Part shown: piece by piece, positions 34,791 through 44,636 of the stretch | How the letters are laid out: the number at the start of each line of letters is the position of its first letter | Numbering within the stretch: position 1 is the stretch's first letter | From: Mycobacterium colombiense | Lineage (GTDB): Bacteria; Actinomycetota; Actinomycetes; Mycobacteriales; Mycobacteriaceae | DNA length: 64,000 bases | Direction of reading: 5' to 3' | Assembly: GCF_001665835.1 (NCBI RefSeq) | Contig: NZ_LZSX01000073.1 | Coordinates: 124,001-188,000, forward strand | Translations under genes and position numbers: made by a program | Notes under the pieces: model-generated | Database searches by the model: none | What the model saw: the letters and a program-made list of their open reading frames with translations, nothing else | Told to the model about the DNA's origin: nothing

Positions 34791-35408
34791 GTGACTGCAG
34801 CGGTTACTCCAAAAGGAGAACGTCGACGGTACGCGCTCGTCAGCGCCGCCGCCGAGCTGCTGTCCGAGGGCGGCTTCGAAGCGGTGCGGCACCGGGCGGT
34901 TGCCCGGCGGGCCGGATTGCCACTGGCGTCCACCACTTATTACTTCTCCTCCCTCGACGATCTGATCGCACGCGCCGTCGAACACATCGCGATGATCGAG
35001 GTGGCGCAGTTGCGGTCGCGGGTCAGCGGCTTGTCGCGGCGGCGCCGGGGACCGGAGACCATCGCCGAGGTGCTGGCGGATCTGCTCGTGGGCGACGTGT
35101 CCGGCCCGGGCCGCACCGATCAGCTGATCTCGCGATACGAGCGGCACATCGCGTGCACCCGCCTGCCCGCGCTGCGCGAGACCATGCGCCGCAGCCTGCG
35201 CCAGCGTGCCGAGGCGATCGCCGAGGCCATCGAGCGCTCGGGCCGTTCGGTGCACATCGAACTGGTGTGCACGTTGATCTGCGCGGTCGACGGTTCGGTG
35301 GTGTCGGCCCTGGTGGAGGGCCGGGATCCGCGCGCGGCGGCGCAGGGTGCGGTGGTCGACCTCATCGAGGTGCTCGCGCCCATCGATCAGCGGCCCGTGC
35401 AGATCTGA
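34791..35408 (+). CDS. TetR-family regulator (Rv0775-like)
   Basis: The 205-residue regulator has an N-terminal helix-turn-helix (GFEAVRHRAVARRAGLPLAS followed by TTYYF). It starts at a GTG, 64 bases from the divergent esterase gene, which is its probable target. The length is near Mtb Rv0775 (204). I saw no clear inverted repeat between the two genes. Confidence 0.9.
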   Translation: MTAAVTPKGERRRYALVSAAAELLSEGGFEAVRHRAVARRAGLPLASTTYYFSSLDDLIARAVEHIAMIEVAQLRSRVSGLSRRRRGPETIAEVLADLLVGDVSGPGRTDQLISRYERHIACTRLPALRETMRRSLRQRAEAIAEAIERSGRSVHIELVCTLICAVDGSVVSALVEGRDPRAAAQGAVVDLIEVLAPIDQRPVQI

Positions 35409-35415
35409 CCGACCG

Positions 35416-36168
35416 CTACGCGCGGACCGGATCCGCCGGCAGCGACGGCGTCACGATGTACCCGGTGTCCAGGTTGCCGTAGATCGTCACGTTCCCGGGG
35501 CTGCGCCGCGCGTACAACGCCACGTAGGCGCAGACCACGGCGTCGACCGGATCCTCCGCGCGGCGCAGCTCGCTTTTGCGCTGGGCGGCCGAGACGGCTT
35601 CGCGCAGCGCGACCCAGCCGGCGTGCCCGGTTACCCGCAGCGGCACCGAGGCCTGCTCCAGCCGCTCGACGCCATCCATCAGCAGCAACAGCTCGGATTT
35701 GAGCCCGTCCACGGTTCGCCCGGGCTTCGCCTTGTATTTCAGGGTCCGCTCCAGGCGGAACAGCGCGACCGTCGCCGCGTGCGGGTAGACCTCGATGGCG
35801 CGCCGCGCGGCCGGCGATCGGGGATCCAGATCCAGGCCCAGCGCCGCGGCCAGCCGGCCCGCGCGCGGGCCGTCGGTGAACTCGGGCTTTCCGGTGTTGC
35901 AGGGGTGGGCACCGGCCTCGTACCTGCGGAAATCGCGGTTGAGCGCGGTCTCGGCGGGACGCTGGCCGGTTGGGTTGGTCACCACCAGGGGCGCATCGAA
36001 GGCGACCAGGCAGTCGCCCCGCACATAGGGGTGCAACGCGGTCAGGATCTCGTCGTCGTCGCGGACCGCGCACACACTCACCAGAGCGCCGCCCGAGTCG
36101 ACGACGGCGACGCCGGTCGGGTTACGACCCGCCCAGGCGAGGTCGACGCCGGCGAAGTACATCCGCAT
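35416..36168 (-). CDS. DUF429 family, predicted RNase H-fold protein (Rv0776c-like)
   Basis: The 250-residue protein has the family start YFAGVDLAWAGRNPTGVAVV, FDAPLVV, a central EVYPHAA and a late EDPVDAVVCAYVAL. The conserved acidic residues suggest an RNase H-like nuclease fold with metal binding, but no activity is established for this family member. It converges on the Rv0775-like TetR (7 bases apart) and is divergent from purB. Confidence 0.85.
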   Translation of the reverse strand: MRMYFAGVDLAWAGRNPTGVAVVDSGGALVSVCAVRDDDEILTALHPYVRGDCLVAFDAPLVVTNPTGQRPAETALNRDFRRYEAGAHPCNTGKPEFTDGPRAGRLAAALGLDLDPRSPAARRAIEVYPHAATVALFRLERTLKYKAKPGRTVDGLKSELLLLMDGVERLEQASVPLRVTGHAGWVALREAVSAAQRKSELRRAEDPVDAVVCAYVALYARRSPGNVTIYGNLDTGYIVTPSLPADPVRA

Positions 36169-36211
36169 AGGCTATGGCCGCGACCGTAAGCTGTGTGTTC
36201 GTGAGGACCAA

Positions 36212-37630
36212 GTGAGCATTCCGAATGTGCTGGCCACTCGGTACGCCAGTGCCGAGATGGTCGCGATCTGGTCGCCGGAGGCCAAGGTCGTCGCGGAGCG
36301 GCGGCTGTGGCTGGCGGTGCTGCGCGCGCAGGCGGAACTGGGCGTATCGGTGCCTTCCGAAGCGATCGCCGACTACGAGCGGGTGATCGACGACGTCGAC
36401 CTGGCGTCGATCGCGGACCGCGAACGGGTGCTGCGCCACGACGTCAAGGCGCGCATCGAGGAATTCAATGCGCTGGCCGGTCACGAGCACGTGCACAAGG
36501 GCATGACCAGTCGCGACCTGACCGAGAACGTGGAGCAGCTGCAGATCCGGCGCTCGCTGGAACTGGTCTTCGGTCACGGCGTGGCGGTCGCCGCGCGGCT
36601 CGCCGAGCGGGCCGTGGCCTACCGCGACCTGGTGATGGCCGGACGCAGCCACAACGTCGCCGCACAGGCCACCACGTTGGGCAAGAGGTTCGCCTCGGCG
36701 GCACAGGAGACGCTGATCGCGTTGACCAGGCTGCGAGAGCTGATCGACCGCTACCCGCTGCGTGGCATCAAGGGCCCGATGGGCACCTCGCAGGACATGC
36801 TCGACCTGCTGGACGGGGATGGGGCCAAGCTCGCCGACCTCGAGCGCCGCGTCGCCGAATTCCTTGGATTCGCAACGGTATTGACCAGCGTCGGGCAGGT
36901 GTATCCGCGTTCGCTGGACCACGACGTGCTCTCGGCGCTGGTGCAGCTGGGCGCAGGGCCGTCGTCGCTGGCGCACACCATCCGGCTGATGGCCGGGCAT
37001 GAACTGGTCACCGAGGGATTCGCGCCCGGACAGGTCGGCTCCTCGGCGATGCCGCACAAGATGAACACGCGCAGCTGCGAACGGGTCAACGGGTTGCAGG
37101 TTGTGCTGCGCGGTTACGCCTCGATGGCCGCCGAACTGGCGGGCGCGCAGTGGAACGAGGGCGATGTGTTCTGTTCGGTGGTGCGCCGAGTGGCGTTGCC
37201 GGACAGCTTCTTTGCCATCGACGGGCAGATCGAGACGTTCCTGACGGTGCTCGACGAGTTCGGGGCCTATCCGGCGGTGATCAGTCGCGAACTGGACCGC
37301 TACCTGCCGTTCCTGGCCACCACCAAGGTCTTGATCGCCGCGGTGCGTGCCGGCGTCGGTCGCGAGGCCGCGCATCACGTGATCCGCGAACATGCGGTGG
37401 CCACCGCGCTCGCCATGCGCGAACACGGCGCCGAGCCCGACCTGCTGGAGCGGCTGGCGGCCGACGAGCGGTTGCCGCTGGACCGGGCGGCGCTGGACGC
37501 CGCGCTGGCCGACAAGAAGGCGTTCACCGGCGCCGCCGGTGACCAGGTGGACGAGGTGGCGGCGCAGGTGGACGCTCTGGTGAACCGCTACCCGGACGCG
37601 GCCAAGTACGCCCCGGGTGCGATCCTGTGA
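36212..37630 (+). CDS. purB: Adenylosuccinate lyase PurB
   Basis: The 472-residue fumarase/aspartase-superfamily lyase cleaves SAICAR and adenylosuccinate in purine synthesis. Signature segments are [31 protein letters not shown] and the mobile loop [16 protein letters not shown]. The start is GTG 36212 with GAGGA upstream. The stop overlaps the cyp126 GTG by four bases (GTGA), so a purine gene and a P450 are translationally coupled. Mtb: Rv0777. Confidence 0.96.
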   Translation: MSIPNVLATRYASAEMVAIWSPEAKVVAERRLWLAVLRAQAELGVSVPSEAIADYERVIDDVDLASIADRERVLRHDVKARIEEFNALAGHEHVHKGMTSRDLTENVEQLQIRRSLELVFGHGVAVAARLAERAVAYRDLVMAGRSHNVAAQATTLGKRFASAAQETLIALTRLRELIDRYPLRGIKGPMGTSQDMLDLLDGDGAKLADLERRVAEFLGFATVLTSVGQVYPRSLDHDVLSALVQLGAGPSSLAHTIRLMAGHELVTEGFAPGQVGSSAMPHKMNTRSCERVNGLQVVLRGYASMAAELAGAQWNEGDVFCSVVRRVALPDSFFAIDGQIETFLTVLDEFGAYPAVISRELDRYLPFLATTKVLIAAVRAGVGREAAHHVIREHAVATALAMREHGAEPDLLERLAADERLPLDRAALDAALADKKAFTGAAGDQVDEVAAQVDALVNRYPDAAKYAPGAIL

Positions 37631-38895
37631 CGCTGGCCGGTGCGCTCGCGGAGATCGACTTCACCGATCTGGACAACTTCGCCAACGGATTTCCGCACGA
37701 TCTGTTCGCGATCCATCGCCGTGAGGCGCCGGTGTATTGGCATGCACCGACCGACAACACCCCGGACGGCGAAGGCTTCTGGTCGGTGGCCACCTACGTG
37801 GAAACGCTTGAGGTGCTTAAGGATCCGGTGACGTATTCATCGGTCACCGGTGGCCCGCGCCCGTATGGTGGCACGCTGTTGCAGGACCTGGCCATCGCGG
37901 GTCAGGTGCTCAACATGATGGACGACCCGCGGCATTCGCAGATTCGGCGGCTGGTCAGCTCCGGGCTGACACCGCGGATGATCCGGCTGGTCGAGGACGA
38001 CCTGCGGACCAGGGCACGTCGGCTGCTGGACGCGGTGGTGCCGGGCGAGCCGTTCGACTTCCTGGTCGACATCGCCGCCGAATTGCCGATGCAGATGATC
38101 TGTATCCTGCTGGGAGTGCCTGAATCCGAACGGCATTGGCTGTTCGAGGCGATCGAGCCGCAATTCGATTTCGGCGGCTCGCGCAAGGCCGCACTGTCGC
38201 AGCTGTCGGTCTCCGAAAGAGACGCAGCGGCCGGGTCGCGGATGTATGAGTACGGTCAGCAGCTGATCGCGGCCAAGCGGGAGAACCCGACCGACGACAT
38301 GTTGTCGGTGGTGGCGAACGCGATGCTGGACGGCCCCGGTGGCGACGACGGATCCGCCATGTCGGACCTCGAGCTGTACCTGTTCTTCAGCCTGTTGTTC
38401 AGCGCCGGTGCGGAGACCACCCGCAACGCCGTCGCGGGCGGCCTGCTGGCGCTGGCCGATCATCCGCACCAATTGCGGTCACTGCGCGGCGATCTCGACG
38501 CGCTGCCGACGGCGGTCGAGGAGATGGTGCGGTGGACGTCGCCTTCGCCGTCCAAGCGCCGCACCGCCACCCGCGACGTCACGCTGGGCGGGCAGTCGAT
38601 CGAGGCCGGGCAGAAGATACAGATCTGGGAAGGCTCGGCGAACCGCGACCCCGGCGTGTTCGAGAACGCCGACGAGTTCGATATCGCCCGAAAGCCCAAC
38701 CCGCATCTGGGCTTCGGCCAGGGTGTGCACTATTGCCTGGGCGCCAACCTGGCCCGGCTGGAGCTACGGGTGTTGTTCGAGGAGCTGCTGTCCCGGTTCG
38801 GCGGGGTCCAAGTCGTCCGGCCGATCGAATGGGCCCGCAGCAATCGGCACACCGGCATTCGGCATCTCGTCGTGGAGCTACGCGAACAACCGTGA
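37627..38895 (+). CDS. cyp126: Cytochrome P450 CYP126
   Basis: The 422-residue P450 has I-helix motif [10 protein letters not shown], ExxR in EEMVRW and heme Cys370 in [11 protein letters not shown]. It matches Mtb CYP126A1 (Rv0778, 414 residues), whose natural substrate is unknown although azole-like ligands bind it. No ferredoxin gene is adjacent, so it likely borrows one, for example from the cyp51 cluster. It is coupled by GTGA overlaps both to purB before and to a TDT transporter after. Confidence 0.94.
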   Translation: MTLAGALAEIDFTDLDNFANGFPHDLFAIHRREAPVYWHAPTDNTPDGEGFWSVATYVETLEVLKDPVTYSSVTGGPRPYGGTLLQDLAIAGQVLNMMDDPRHSQIRRLVSSGLTPRMIRLVEDDLRTRARRLLDAVVPGEPFDFLVDIAAELPMQMICILLGVPESERHWLFEAIEPQFDFGGSRKAALSQLSVSERDAAAGSRMYEYGQQLIAAKRENPTDDMLSVVANAMLDGPGGDDGSAMSDLELYLFFSLLFSAGAETTRNAVAGGLLALADHPHQLRSLRGDLDALPTAVEEMVRWTSPSPSKRRTATRDVTLGGQSIEAGQKIQIWEGSANRDPGVFENADEFDIARKPNPHLGFGQGVHYCLGANLARLELRVLFEELLSRFGGVQVVRPIEWARSNRHTGIRHLVVELREQP

Positions 38896-39914
38896 CGATC
38901 CGGTTCGCCGATGTCGAGCCCTCACCCGATGCGTTCGCCGCGGTGATGGCGACGGGAATCTTGTCGATCGGCGCGCACGATCATGGATACCGGCTGATCA
39001 GCGACACGATGGGCGTCATCGCCACTGTCGGGCTGCTGCTTCTGGTTGGCCTGGTCGTCGCGAAGGTCGCCATTCCCGGCCAGAAGCTGGGGTGGGACAT
39101 GACCGATCCTGACGTCACCCTGCGCCTGATCACTTTCGTCGCCGCCTGCGCGGTGATCGACACCCGCTTGTCGTCCAACGTGTGGGTGGCGCGGGTGCTC
39201 GGCGCGGTCGCCCTGGCGTCCTGGGTGGTGCTGATCCTGTTCAGCGCACGAAACATGTTGGCGCACCGGTGGACAGAGCTGCGCGACCGCGCCCACGGCC
39301 CCTGGCAGCTGGGCAGCGTGGGCGCCTCCGGCTTGGCGATCGTGATCGCCCGGGCGGCACGACACACCGGACATCACTGGTGGCTGGCGGTGGCCGTGGC
39401 CGGGTGGGTGGCGGCGCTGTGCATCTACGGCCTGATGACGTGGCTGACCCTCTGGCGTGTCGTCAACGAACGCCAGGACCGCGACGGCTTCGAACCCGAC
39501 ACCTGGATCCTGATGGGCGGCATGGCGATTGCGACGCTGGCCGGCGACAACATCCATGCCGTGGCTCCCGCCTGGCTGGCCGGTCCGGTACGCGCGCTCA
39601 GCATCGTGACCTGGGTGACGGCCACCCTGTGGATACCGCCGCTGATCTACTTTGCACTGCACCGCATCAGGCGGCATCCCAACATGCTGCAATTCACCGG
39701 TGTGTGGTGGGCGTTCGTGTTCCCGCTGGGCATGTACTCCGCGGCCAGCTTCGCGATGGCGGTCGAGCTCGGCCAGCACTCGCTGCTCACCGTCTCGCTG
39801 GTGTTCTTCTGGGATGCGTTGGCCGCCTGGATCATTGTGGTCGTCGCCGGGCTGTTGCTGGTGGCGCGGGCGCTGCTGCTAGCTCCCGCGCAGCGCGATG
39901 CCGGCCGACCGTAG
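38892..39914 (+). CDS. Second TDT/SLAC1-family membrane transporter
   Basis: The 340-residue polytopic protein begins [20 protein letters not shown] followed by [12 protein letters not shown], the family-type first helix, and has about ten membrane segments with a conserved late [12 protein letters not shown]. Its GTG lies inside the cyp126 stop (GTGA). Mtb has no gene here between Rv0778 and Rv0779c. It could export or import an anionic compound related to CYP126, which is inference. The 3' end overlaps the convergent Rv0779c-like gene by 36 bases. Confidence 0.85.
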   Translation: MTIRFADVEPSPDAFAAVMATGILSIGAHDHGYRLISDTMGVIATVGLLLLVGLVVAKVAIPGQKLGWDMTDPDVTLRLITFVAACAVIDTRLSSNVWVARVLGAVALASWVVLILFSARNMLAHRWTELRDRAHGPWQLGSVGASGLAIVIARAARHTGHHWWLAVAVAGWVAALCIYGLMTWLTLWRVVNERQDRDGFEPDTWILMGGMAIATLAGDNIHAVAPAWLAGPVRALSIVTWVTATLWIPPLIYFALHRIRRHPNMLQFTGVWWAFVFPLGMYSAASFAMAVELGQHSLLTVSLVFFWDALAAWIIVVVAGLLLVARALLLAPAQRDAGRP

Positions 39915-40499
39915 TTCGAGCGCGACCAGGGCCCCGATGGTGGCCGGATCCTCACGGCGCCACCCGCCGACCGGATCCGCGCTGACGGCGATCAACTTCC
40001 GGGGCGGGCGGTTGGTCAGCGCGCGCAGCGCAAGCAATTGCGCACCGGCCGGGGTCGCGGCCAGTGCGGTCACCGTCAACTTGCGCCGAAAGAATCGCAG
40101 CCGCAGAAAAAACCACGGCAGCGCCGCGATGAGGATCGGGACCGCAACTACGGCCATCGCGAGCAGCACCGCGAGCCAGCTCGCCGCGCTGTCCAGATCG
40201 TGGCCCGCGCCGGCGATGTCCAGCGCGGCATGACTGGCGGAGTTGAGCGGCTTGCTGACCGTGTCGCCCACCACCGGGATGTGCTGGGCGCCGTGGCCGG
40301 CCGACTCGAGGTTGCCGGCGATTCCGTTGGCGCCGCTCTCCACCTGCCGGCCGGCGTCGGCGATGGTGGCGATGGCGTCGTAGACGGCCAGCCCGACGAG
40401 CAGCCAGAGCACGGTCCAGATGACGACGGCCAAGTCGCTGAACAGCTGGACGGCCAGCCGGCCGGGCCTGGTGGAGTAGGGCAGAAACCGCAGTGTCAT
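39879..40499 (-). CDS. Two-helix membrane protein (Rv0779c-like)
   Basis: The 206-residue protein has one hydrophobic segment near residues 17-40 and another near 105-133, separated by an Ala/Gly-rich external or internal loop, and a basic C-terminal domain. Position matches Mtb Rv0779c, function unknown. It is divergent from purC and convergent with the transporter. Confidence 0.8.
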   Translation of the reverse strand: MTLRFLPYSTRPGRLAVQLFSDLAVVIWTVLWLLVGLAVYDAIATIADAGRQVESGANGIAGNLESAGHGAQHIPVVGDTVSKPLNSASHAALDIAGAGHDLDSAASWLAVLLAMAVVAVPILIAALPWFFLRLRFFRRKLTVTALAATPAGAQLLALRALTNRPPRKLIAVSADPVGGWRREDPATIGALVALELRSAGIALRGS

Positions 40500-40551
40500 A
40501 GCCCCGATCCCAGCACAAAGCGCATTTGCAGGTGCCCGATAGGCTGACCGG

Positions 40552-41442
40552 ATGCCTGCACTGTCCGACTACCAGCACCTGGCCAGCGGCAAGGTCCGCG
40601 AGCTGTATCGCGTCGACGACGAACACCTGCTGCTCGTCGCCACCGACCGGATCTCGGCGTACGACTTCGTCCTGGACAGCACTATCCCGGACAAGGGCCG
40701 CATCCTCACCGCGATGAGCGTCTTCTTCTTCGGCCTCGTCGATGCCCCCAACCATTTGGCCGGGCCGCCCGACGACCCACGCATCCCCGACGAGGTGCTG
40801 GGCCGCGCGTTGGTGGTGCGCCAGCTGGAGATGCTCCCGGTGGAATGTGTGGCGCGCGGCTACCTGACCGGTTCGGGATTGCTGGACTACCAGGCGACCG
40901 GAACGGTCTGCGGCATCACGCTGCCGCCGGGACTGGTCGAAGCCAGCAGGTTCGCCGAACCGCTGTTCACCCCCGCGACGAAAGCCGCACTGGGCGACCA
41001 CGACGAGAACATCCCCTTCGCCCGGGTCATCGAGATGGTCGGTGCCGTGCCCGCTAACCAACTGCGCGACCGCACCCTACAGACCTATGTGCAGGCCGCC
41101 GATCACGCGCTCCGGAAGGGAATCATCATCGCGGACACCAAATTCGAGTTCGGCACCGACCGCGACGGCAACCTGCTGCTCGCCGACGAAATCTTCACGC
41201 CGGATTCGTCGCGGTACTGGCCGGCCGACGAGTACCAGGTCGGCGTCGTCCAGAACAGCTTCGACAAGCAGTTCGTCCGCAACTGGCTGACCGGGCCCGA
41301 GTCCGAATGGGACCGCCACGGCACACAACCTCCGCCGCCACTGCCGAAGTACATCATCGACGCCACCCGCGATCGCTATATCGATGCTTACGAACGCATT
41401 TCCGGCCTGAGCTTCAACGACTGGATCGGCCCCAGCGCATGA
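40552..41442 (+). CDS. purC: SAICAR synthetase PurC
   Basis: The 296-residue enzyme ligates aspartate to carboxyaminoimidazole ribotide. It begins [20 protein letters not shown], with [12 protein letters not shown], and later [17 protein letters not shown] and [10 protein letters not shown], all diagnostic. The ATG is at 40552. Its stop overlaps the ptrB ATG (ATGA). Mtb: Rv0780. Confidence 0.96.
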   Translation: MPALSDYQHLASGKVRELYRVDDEHLLLVATDRISAYDFVLDSTIPDKGRILTAMSVFFFGLVDAPNHLAGPPDDPRIPDEVLGRALVVRQLEMLPVECVARGYLTGSGLLDYQATGTVCGITLPPGLVEASRFAEPLFTPATKAALGDHDENIPFARVIEMVGAVPANQLRDRTLQTYVQAADHALRKGIIIADTKFEFGTDRDGNLLLADEIFTPDSSRYWPADEYQVGVVQNSFDKQFVRNWLTGPESEWDRHGTQPPPPLPKYIIDATRDRYIDAYERISGLSFNDWIGPSA

Positions 41443-43601
41443 CCGAAATGCACCTGGACGGCTCGGTGCCCCCGGTCGCCAAGCGGGTGGAGAGTCGGCG
41501 TGAGCACCACGGCGACGTCTTCGTCGACCCGTACGAGTGGCTGCGCGAAAAGACCAACCCAGAAGTCATCGCCTACCTCGAGGCGGAGAACGCCTACGTC
41601 GACCAGATGACCGCCCACCTCGAACCGCTGCGGCAGCAGATTTTCGACGAGATCAAGGCGCGCACCAAGGAGACGGATCTTTCGGTGCCCACCCGGCAGG
41701 GTGAGTGGTGGTATTACGCGCGCACCTACGAGGGCAAACAATACCGCGTGCAATGCCGTTGTCCGATAAGCGGACCCGACGACTGGGATCCGCCGACCCT
41801 GGACGAGAACACCGAGATCCCGGGTGAGCAGATCCTGCTCGATTCCAACGCCGAAGCCGAGGGACACGAGTTCTTCTCCCTGGGGGCCGCGACGGTGAGC
41901 CTCGACGGAAACCTGCTGGCATACTCCGTCGATACCCTCGGCGACGAGCGTTACACGTTGCGGTTCAAGGACTTACGCACCGGCGAGCTGTTTCCCGACG
42001 AGATCGCCGATATCGGCGCGGGTGCGACGTGGGCCGCCGACAACCGCACCGTGTACTACCTGACCCTGGACGACGCGCACCGCCCCGACAAAGTGTGGCG
42101 GTATCGGGTGGGCTCCGGCGACGAGGCTGAGCTGGTCTATCACGAAGAGGACGAAAAGTATTGGCTCGGTGTGGGACTCACTCGCAGCGAGGCTTACGTC
42201 TTCATCGCCTCGGGATCCTCGATCACCTCCGAGTACCGCTACGCCGACGCCGCCGACCCGCAGGCACAGTTCACCGTCGTGCTGCCGCGCCGCGAGGGCG
42301 TCGAGTACGCGGTCGAGCACGCGGTCATCGGCGGGCAGGACCGGTTCTTGATTCTTCACAACGACGGCGCCGTCAACTTCACCCTCACCGAGGCGCCGGT
42401 CAGCGATCCGACACAGCAGCGCACCCTGATCCCGCACCGCGACGACGTCCGGCTCGATGGGGTCGACGCTTTCGCCGGCCTCCTGGTCGTCAGCTACCGG
42501 CGTGAGGCGCTGCCCCGGATGCAGCTGTGGCCCATCAACGCCGACGGCACATATGGTGAGCCCGAAGAGATTTCGTTCGACTCCGAGCTGATGACGGCCG
42601 GGCCGGCCGGCAACCCCAACTGGGAGGCGCCCAAGCTGCGGATCAGGGCGGGATCGCTGGTCGTTCCGGCCCGGGTCTACGACATCGACCTCGCCACCGG
42701 CGAACGCACCTTGCTGCGCGAGCAGCCCGTACTCGGCGATTACCGGCCCGACGACTACGTGGAACGGCGTGACTGGGCGGTTGCCGACGACGGCACCCGG
42801 ATCCCGGTGTCCATCGTGCACCGCGCCGGCATTGAATTCCCTGCGCCGGCATTGCTTTACGGCTACGGCGCCTACGAGCTGTGCACCGACCCGAGCTTCT
42901 CCATCGCCCGATTGTCGCTGCTGGACCGCGGCATGGTGTTCGCCATCGCCCACGTGCGTGGCGGCGGTGAGATGGGCCGGCTGTGGTACGAGCACGGCAA
43001 GCTGTTGGAGAAGAGGAACACGTTCACCGATTTTGTCGCGGTCGCAAGGCATTTGGTGGATTCCGGCGTCACCCGGCCGCGTCAGCTGGTGGCGCTGGGC
43101 GGTAGCGCCGGCGGATTGCTGATGGGAGCGGTGGCCAACCTGGCGCCGGAGCTCTTCGCCGGCATTCTCGCGCAGGTCCCGTTCGTCGACCCGCTGACCA
43201 CCATCTTGGATCCCTCCTTGCCGCTGACCGTCACCGAGTGGGACGAATGGGGAAATCCCTTGGCGGACAAGGATGTCTACTCCTACATGAAGTCCTATTC
43301 ACCGTACGAGAATGTCGAGGCCAAGCGGTATCCGGCGATTTTGGCCATGACGTCGCTGAACGATACGAGGGTCTACTACGTGGAGCCGGCCAAGTGGGTC
43401 GCGGCGCTGCGCCATGCCAATGGCGACGGCAGTCCGGTCCTGTTGAAGACCCAGATGAATGCCGGACACGGCGGCGTCAGCGGCCGCTACAAGGGCTGGG
43501 AGGAAGCCGCCTTCCAATACGCGTGGCTGTTAGCGGCCGCCGACGGCGACCGCTACGGCGGCGGCCAGGAAGACGATCTCGGCGCCGACCCGCAGCGGTA
43601 G
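41439..43601 (+). CDS. ptrB: Oligopeptidase B / protease II, intact
   Basis: The 720-residue prolyl-oligopeptidase-family enzyme has an N-terminal propeller and a C-terminal hydrolase domain with Ser556 in GGSAGG, Asp642 in LNDTRV and His677 in NAGHGG. It cleaves short peptides after basic residues. In Mtb H37Rv the equivalent is annotated as two genes, ptrBa (Rv0781) and ptrBb (Rv0782); here one frame runs throughout. The start at 41439 overlaps the purC stop by four bases. The last 24 codons lie antisense to the DoxX gene and give an unusual tail ([18 protein letters not shown]). Confidence 0.95.
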   Translation: MTEMHLDGSVPPVAKRVESRREHHGDVFVDPYEWLREKTNPEVIAYLEAENAYVDQMTAHLEPLRQQIFDEIKARTKETDLSVPTRQGEWWYYARTYEGKQYRVQCRCPISGPDDWDPPTLDENTEIPGEQILLDSNAEAEGHEFFSLGAATVSLDGNLLAYSVDTLGDERYTLRFKDLRTGELFPDEIADIGAGATWAADNRTVYYLTLDDAHRPDKVWRYRVGSGDEAELVYHEEDEKYWLGVGLTRSEAYVFIASGSSITSEYRYADAADPQAQFTVVLPRREGVEYAVEHAVIGGQDRFLILHNDGAVNFTLTEAPVSDPTQQRTLIPHRDDVRLDGVDAFAGLLVVSYRREALPRMQLWPINADGTYGEPEEISFDSELMTAGPAGNPNWEAPKLRIRAGSLVVPARVYDIDLATGERTLLREQPVLGDYRPDDYVERRDWAVADDGTRIPVSIVHRAGIEFPAPALLYGYGAYELCTDPSFSIARLSLLDRGMVFAIAHVRGGGEMGRLWYEHGKLLEKRNTFTDFVAVARHLVDSGVTRPRQLVALGGSAGGLLMGAVANLAPELFAGILAQVPFVDPLTTILDPSLPLTVTEWDEWGNPLADKDVYSYMKSYSPYENVEAKRYPAILAMTSLNDTRVYYVEPAKWVAALRHANGDGSPVLLKTQMNAGHGGVSGRYKGWEEAAFQYAWLLAAADGDRYGGGQEDDLGADPQR

Positions 43602-43976
43602 CCGGGTCGTCATCGATTTCGGCGGGTCGGGCATCCGGGACGCGTAGATGTTGGCCGGGAACATGGCCAGCATCAGCAACAGCAGGCACACCGCGGCCGG
43701 CACCCGGGTGGCGGGCAACAGCAATCCGGCCGCCCCCAGCAACTCCAGCACGCCGGTCAGGGTGACCAGAAGGCCGGGTGCGGGCAGCCGGGGCGGAACG
43801 ATCACGACCAGGTCGGCGCGCATCGGCGGGGCGAAATGCGCGATGCCCGTCAGCACGAACATCGCGGCCAGCCCGACGGCGATGGCGGCCGTCCAGTTGC
43901 CGACGTAGGCCACGCCGAGCCAGCCGACGGCCCGCGCGAGGACGCTGGCCACCAGCAGGGTGATCAAGGGCGCCAT
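43530..43976 (-). CDS. DoxX-like four-helix membrane protein
   Basis: The 148-residue protein has four hydrophobic segments and DoxX-type landmarks (AMFVLTGIAHFAPPMRADLV, TGVLELLGAAGLLLP, MFPANIYASRMP). DoxX proteins are linked to redox and stress handling at the membrane. A near-consensus AGGAGGT precedes the ATG at 43976. The gene is divergent from a TetR and overlaps the end of ptrB by 72 bases. Confidence 0.85.
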   Translation of the reverse strand: MAPLITLLVASVLARAVGWLGVAYVGNWTAAIAVGLAAMFVLTGIAHFAPPMRADLVVIVPPRLPAPGLLVTLTGVLELLGAAGLLLPATRVPAAVCLLLLMLAMFPANIYASRMPDPPKSMTTRLPLRVGAEIVFLAAAVAVAVGGR

Positions 43977-44001
43977 CGCGACCTCCTAATCTAGACAGTG
44001 A

Positions 44002-44055
44002 CAAGATTGCCGCTGCTAAAGCTAGACCTCTATCTAGTCAATGTCAAGATTGCCG
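44002..44055. promoter_or_regulatory. Candidate TetR operator region (DoxX/TetR)
   Basis: CAAGATTGCCG occurs twice as a direct repeat (44002-44012, 44045-44055). Between them is a perfect inverted repeat CTAGA-N6-TCTAG (44022-44037). The 92-base intergenic region is AT-rich for this genome. Confidence 0.5.
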
Positions 44056-44068
44056 GTATGCTGGCCCC

Positions 44069-44632
44069 ATGAGTCGGCAGACCTACCACCACGGCGACCT
44101 GCGCGCGGTGATCCTGGCCGAGGCCGCGCGGCTGGTCGCCGAGCGCGGCGCCGACGGCGTCTCGCTGCGCGAATTGGCCCGGTCCGCCGGCGTCTCCCAC
44201 GCCGCACCGGCGCACCACTTCACCGATCGCCGGGGTCTGTTCACCGCGCTGGCCGCACACGGCTTTGCGCTGCTGGCACAGGCTCTGGTCGACGCCCGCG
44301 GCGACTTCGTCGGCGCCGCACTCGCCTACGTGCGATTCGCCATCGACCACCCCGGCCACTACCGGATCATGTTCGACAAGTCGCTGCTCGATGCGTCAGA
44401 CGCGGAGCTGGCGGCGGCCGAGGCAGCCGCCGCCACGGAGCTTGCTCGCGGGGTGGCGACGCTGCAGGATCCCGACGCACGCGCCGACCCCCGTGGCGCC
44501 GAGTTGGCGGCGTGGTCGCTGGTGCACGGATTTGCGACGCTGTGGCTCAACGACGCCGTCAACGATCAGATCAGGGCTACCGACCCAATGGAAACGGTGC
44601 GACGGATCGCGACGATGCTGTTCGCCGGGTGA
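44069..44632 (+). CDS. TetR-family regulator (WHG-type C-terminus)
   Basis: The 187-residue regulator has an N-terminal helix-turn-helix (GVSLRELARSAGVSHAAPAH followed by HF) and a C-terminal domain containing YRIMFDKSLLD and VHGFATLWLND, typical of the TetR class with a WHG motif. It is divergent from the DoxX gene, its probable target. It ends four bases from the convergent efflux-pump stop. Confidence 0.88.
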   Translation: MSRQTYHHGDLRAVILAEAARLVAERGADGVSLRELARSAGVSHAAPAHHFTDRRGLFTALAAHGFALLAQALVDARGDFVGAALAYVRFAIDHPGHYRIMFDKSLLDASDAELAAAEAAAATELARGVATLQDPDARADPRGAELAAWSLVHGFATLWLNDAVNDQIRATDPMETVRRIATMLFAG

Positions 44633-44636
44633 CGCG

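Noticed and set aside
36122..37426. 434-residue minus-strand frame
   Set aside because: It is antisense to purB, whose signature loop is unmistakable.
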